A model generated the notes under the pieces. That model was not told where the DNA came from, searched no databases, and was given only the letters and a program-made list of their open reading frames with translations. Shown here in pieces: positions 61,650 to 64,000 of a stretch of 64,000 bases of DNA. Both the position numbers and the translations under genes were made by a program. The DNA is from Rallus limicola (Eukaryota; Chordata; Aves; Gruiformes; Rallidae). Location of the stretch: contig JAKCOZ010000594.1 in assembly GCA_022605955.1 (NCBI GenBank), positions 52,312 to 116,311 on the forward strand, in the 5' to 3' direction. Within the stretch, counting starts at the first letter, position 1. Each line of letters begins with the position of its first letter.

Positions 61650-63810
61650 GGAAAAGGCTGAGAGCCAAAGTGACAGGGTCTGCTTGTGTGTCCTGTTAGG
61701 AGGTTTCAGACAAGCTATGCCTTTCATGCCTAGCTTCTTTACTTTGGGAGTTATTGCTGGACGTTTAGCATGTTTTGAACTGCAGTCTGCTAGGGCCGAG
61801 AAAAGCACCGTAGGAGGTTCCAGGCATGTTCCCTCTTTCCAGGCAAAGGAAAAGGCTGAGAGCCAAAGTGACAGGGTCTGCTTGTGTGTCCTGTTAGGAG
61901 GTTTCAGACAAGCTATGCCTTTCAGTCCTAGCTTCTTTACTTTGGGAGTTATTGCTGGACGTTTAGCATGTTTTGAACTGCAGTCTGCTAGGGCCGAGAA
62001 AAGCACCGTAGGAGGTTCCAGGCATGTTCCCTCTTTCCAGGCAAAGGAAAAGGCTGAGAGCCAAAGTGACAGGGTCTGCTTGTGTGTCCTGTTAGGAGGT
62101 TTCAGACAAGCTATGCCTTTCAGTCCTAGCTTCTTTACTTTGGGAGTTATTGCTGGACGTTTAGCATGTTTTGAACTGCAGTCTGCTAGGGCCGAGAAAA
62201 GCACCGTAGGAGGTTCCAGGCATGTTCCCTCTTTCCAGGCAAAGGAAAAGGCTGAGAGCCAAAGTGACAGGGTCTGCTTGTGTGTCCTGTTAGGAGGTTT
62301 CAGACAAGCTATGCCTTTCATGCCTAGCTTCTTTACTTTGGGAGTTATTGCTGGACGTTTAGCATGTTTTGAACTGCAGTCTGCTAGGGCCGAGAAAAGC
62401 ACCGTAGGAGGTTCCAGGCATGTTCCCTCTTTCCAGGCAAAGGAAAAGGCTGAGAGCCAAAGTGACAGGGTCTGCTTGTGTGTCCTGTTAGGAGGTTTCA
62501 GACAAGCTATGCCTTTCAGTCCTAGCTTCTTTACTTTGGGAGTTATTGCTGGACGTTTAGCATGTTTTGAACTGCAGTCTGCTAGGGCCGAGAAAAGCAC
62601 CGTAGGAGGTTCCAGGCATGTTCCCTCTTTCCAGGCAAAGGAAAAGGCTGAGAGCCAAAGTGACAGGGTCTGCTTGTGTGTCCTGTTAGGAGGTTTCAGA
62701 CAAGCTATGCCTTTCAGTCCTAGCTTCTTTACTTTGGGAGTTATTGCTGGACGTTTAGCATGTTTTGAACTGCAGTCTGCTAGGGCCGAGAAAAGCACCG
62801 TAGGAGGTTCCAGGCATGTTCCCTCTTTCCAGGCAAAGGAAAAGGCTGAGAGCCAAAGTGACAGGGTCTGCTAGTGTGTCCTGTTAGGAGGTTTCAGACA
62901 AGCTATGCCTTTCAGTCCTAGCTTCTTTACTTTGGGAGTTATTGCTGGACGTTTAGCATGTTTTGAACTGCAGTCTGCTAGGGCCGAGAAAAGCACCGTA
63001 GGAGGTTCCAGGCATGTTCCCTCTTTCCAGGCAAAGGAAAAGGCTGAGTGCCAAAGTGACAGGGTCTGCTTGTGTGTCCTGTTAGGAGGTTTCAGACAAG
63101 CTATGCCTTTCAGTCCTAGCTTCTTTACTTTGGGAGTTATTGCTGGACGTTTAGCATGTTTTGAACTGCAGTCTGCTAGGGCCGAGAAAAGCACCGTAGG
63201 AGGTTCCAGGCATGTTCCTTCTTTCCAGGCAAAGGAAAAGGCTGAGAGCCAAAGTGACAGGGTCTGCTTGTGTGTCCTGTTAGGAGGTTTCAGACAAGCT
63301 ATGCCTTTCAGTCCTAGCTTCTTTACTTTGGGAGTTATTGCTGGACGTTTAGCATGTTTTGAACTGCAGTCTGCTAGGGCCGAGAAAAGCACTGTAGGAG
63401 GTAGCAGGTATGTTCCTTCTTTCCAGGCAAAGGAAAAGGCTGAGAGCCAAAGTGACAGGGTCTGCTTGTGTGTCCTGTTAGGAGGTTTCAGACAAGCTAT
63501 GCCTTTCAGTCCTAGCTTCTTTACTTTGGGAGTTATTGCTGGACGTTTAGCATGTTTTGAACTGCAGTCTGCTAGGGCCGAGAAAAGCACCGTAGGAGGT
63601 TCCAGGCATGTTCCCTCTTTCCAGGCAAAGGAAAAGGCTGAGAGCCAAAGTGACAGGGTCTGCTTGTGTGTCCTGTTAGGAGGTTTCAGACAAGCTATGC
63701 CTTTCAGTCCTAGCTTCTTTACTTTGGGAGTTATTGCTGGACGTTTAGCATGTTTTGAACTGCAGTCTGCTAGGGCCGAGAAAAGCACCGTAGGAGGTTC
63801 CAGGCATGTT

Positions 63811-63814
63811 CCCC
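63811..63814 (+). other. +1 C in homopolymer (C3 to C4)
   Basis: CATGTTCCCCTCTTTCC, the same change at the same monomer position as at 60,443-60,446. Confidence 0.95.
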
Positions 63815-64000
63815 TCTTTCCAGGCAAAGGAAAAGGCTGAGAGCCAAAGTGACAGGGTCTGCTTGTGTGTCCTGTTAGGAGGTTTCAGACAAGCTATGCC
63901 TTTCAGTCCTAGCTTCTTTACTTTGGGAGTTATTGCTGGACGTTTAGCATGTTTTGAACTGCAGTCTGCTAGGGCCGAGAAAAGCACCGTAGGAGGTTCC

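Larger units (their letters stand above)
58765..64000 (+). repeat. 198-bp satellite array, right arm, portion with single-base indels
   Basis: About 26 monomers of the same family, ending inside a monomer at the window edge, so the array continues to the right. Unlike the preceding 58.7 kb, six one-base length changes occur here, five gains and one loss, each in a homopolymer of 3-4 bases. Private substitutions include TGCTGGTGTG (about 58,911 and 61,287), TTTCCATCC (about 59,152), TGCTAGTGTG (about 62,872) and GCTGAGTGCC (about 63,049). Subtypes and markers are otherwise those of the right arm. No gene or other element is visible. Confidence 0.95.

Noticed and set aside
1..64000. CRISPR array
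   Set aside because: The whole 198-bp unit repeats with no short repeat alternating with unique spacers, and the array is far larger and more uniform than any CRISPR locus.
1..64000. rRNA, tRNA or 5S-derived repeat
   Set aside because: I recognise no rRNA motif, tRNA fold or Pol III A/B box in the monomer on either strand.

Overview
The whole 64-kb window is one tandem satellite DNA array. A monomer of 198 bp is repeated head to tail about 323 times, with no unrelated sequence, gene, RNA gene or mobile element that I can see. One orientation switch at 11,907 divides it into a left arm (1-11,906, about 60 monomers) and a right arm (11,907-64,000, about 263 monomers). The array runs off both ends of the window. 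I call the right-arm orientation '+'; this choice is arbitrary.

The size, homogeneity and multi-monomer higher-order repeats (HORs) point to eukaryotic constitutive heterochromatin, such as a centromeric, pericentromeric or other satellite block. A representative monomer (18,121-18,318) is about 49% G+C. It has 3 CpG where about 11.6 are expected from base composition (observed/expected about 0.26), which suggests a CpG-methylating genome such as a vertebrate or plant. I do not recognise the family and cannot name the species.

Left arm: monomers are ordered into HOR units bounded by a shared nonsense-type marker at 1,025, 3,401, 7,559 and 11,321, giving 12-, 21- and 19-monomer units. The 21-mer (4,158 bp) is the basic unit. 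The 12-mer looks like a 21-mer that lost nine monomers by unequal exchange. Junction: left-arm sequence stops inside the monomer and joins inverted right-arm sequence at almost the same monomer position, with a 34-bp deletion. Right arm: it holds a compound HOR of about 42-43 monomers (13.7-18.8 kb against 22.2-27.3 kb), then younger local duplications of 10/13, 4, 15 and 4 monomers. The two arms share the main monomer subtypes but have largely different rare markers.

From the junction to 58,764 every marker keeps exact 198-bp register. In the last 5.2 kb there are six single-base homopolymer indels. This may be a consensus-quality drop or a real, older array edge.

Because 198 is divisible by 3 and the monomer has one stop-free frame on each strand, open frames of more than 10,000 codons run across the array on both strands. 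I find no support for these being genes and annotate none. No new gene system is visible. The notable content is the inversion, the HOR history and the indel cluster.
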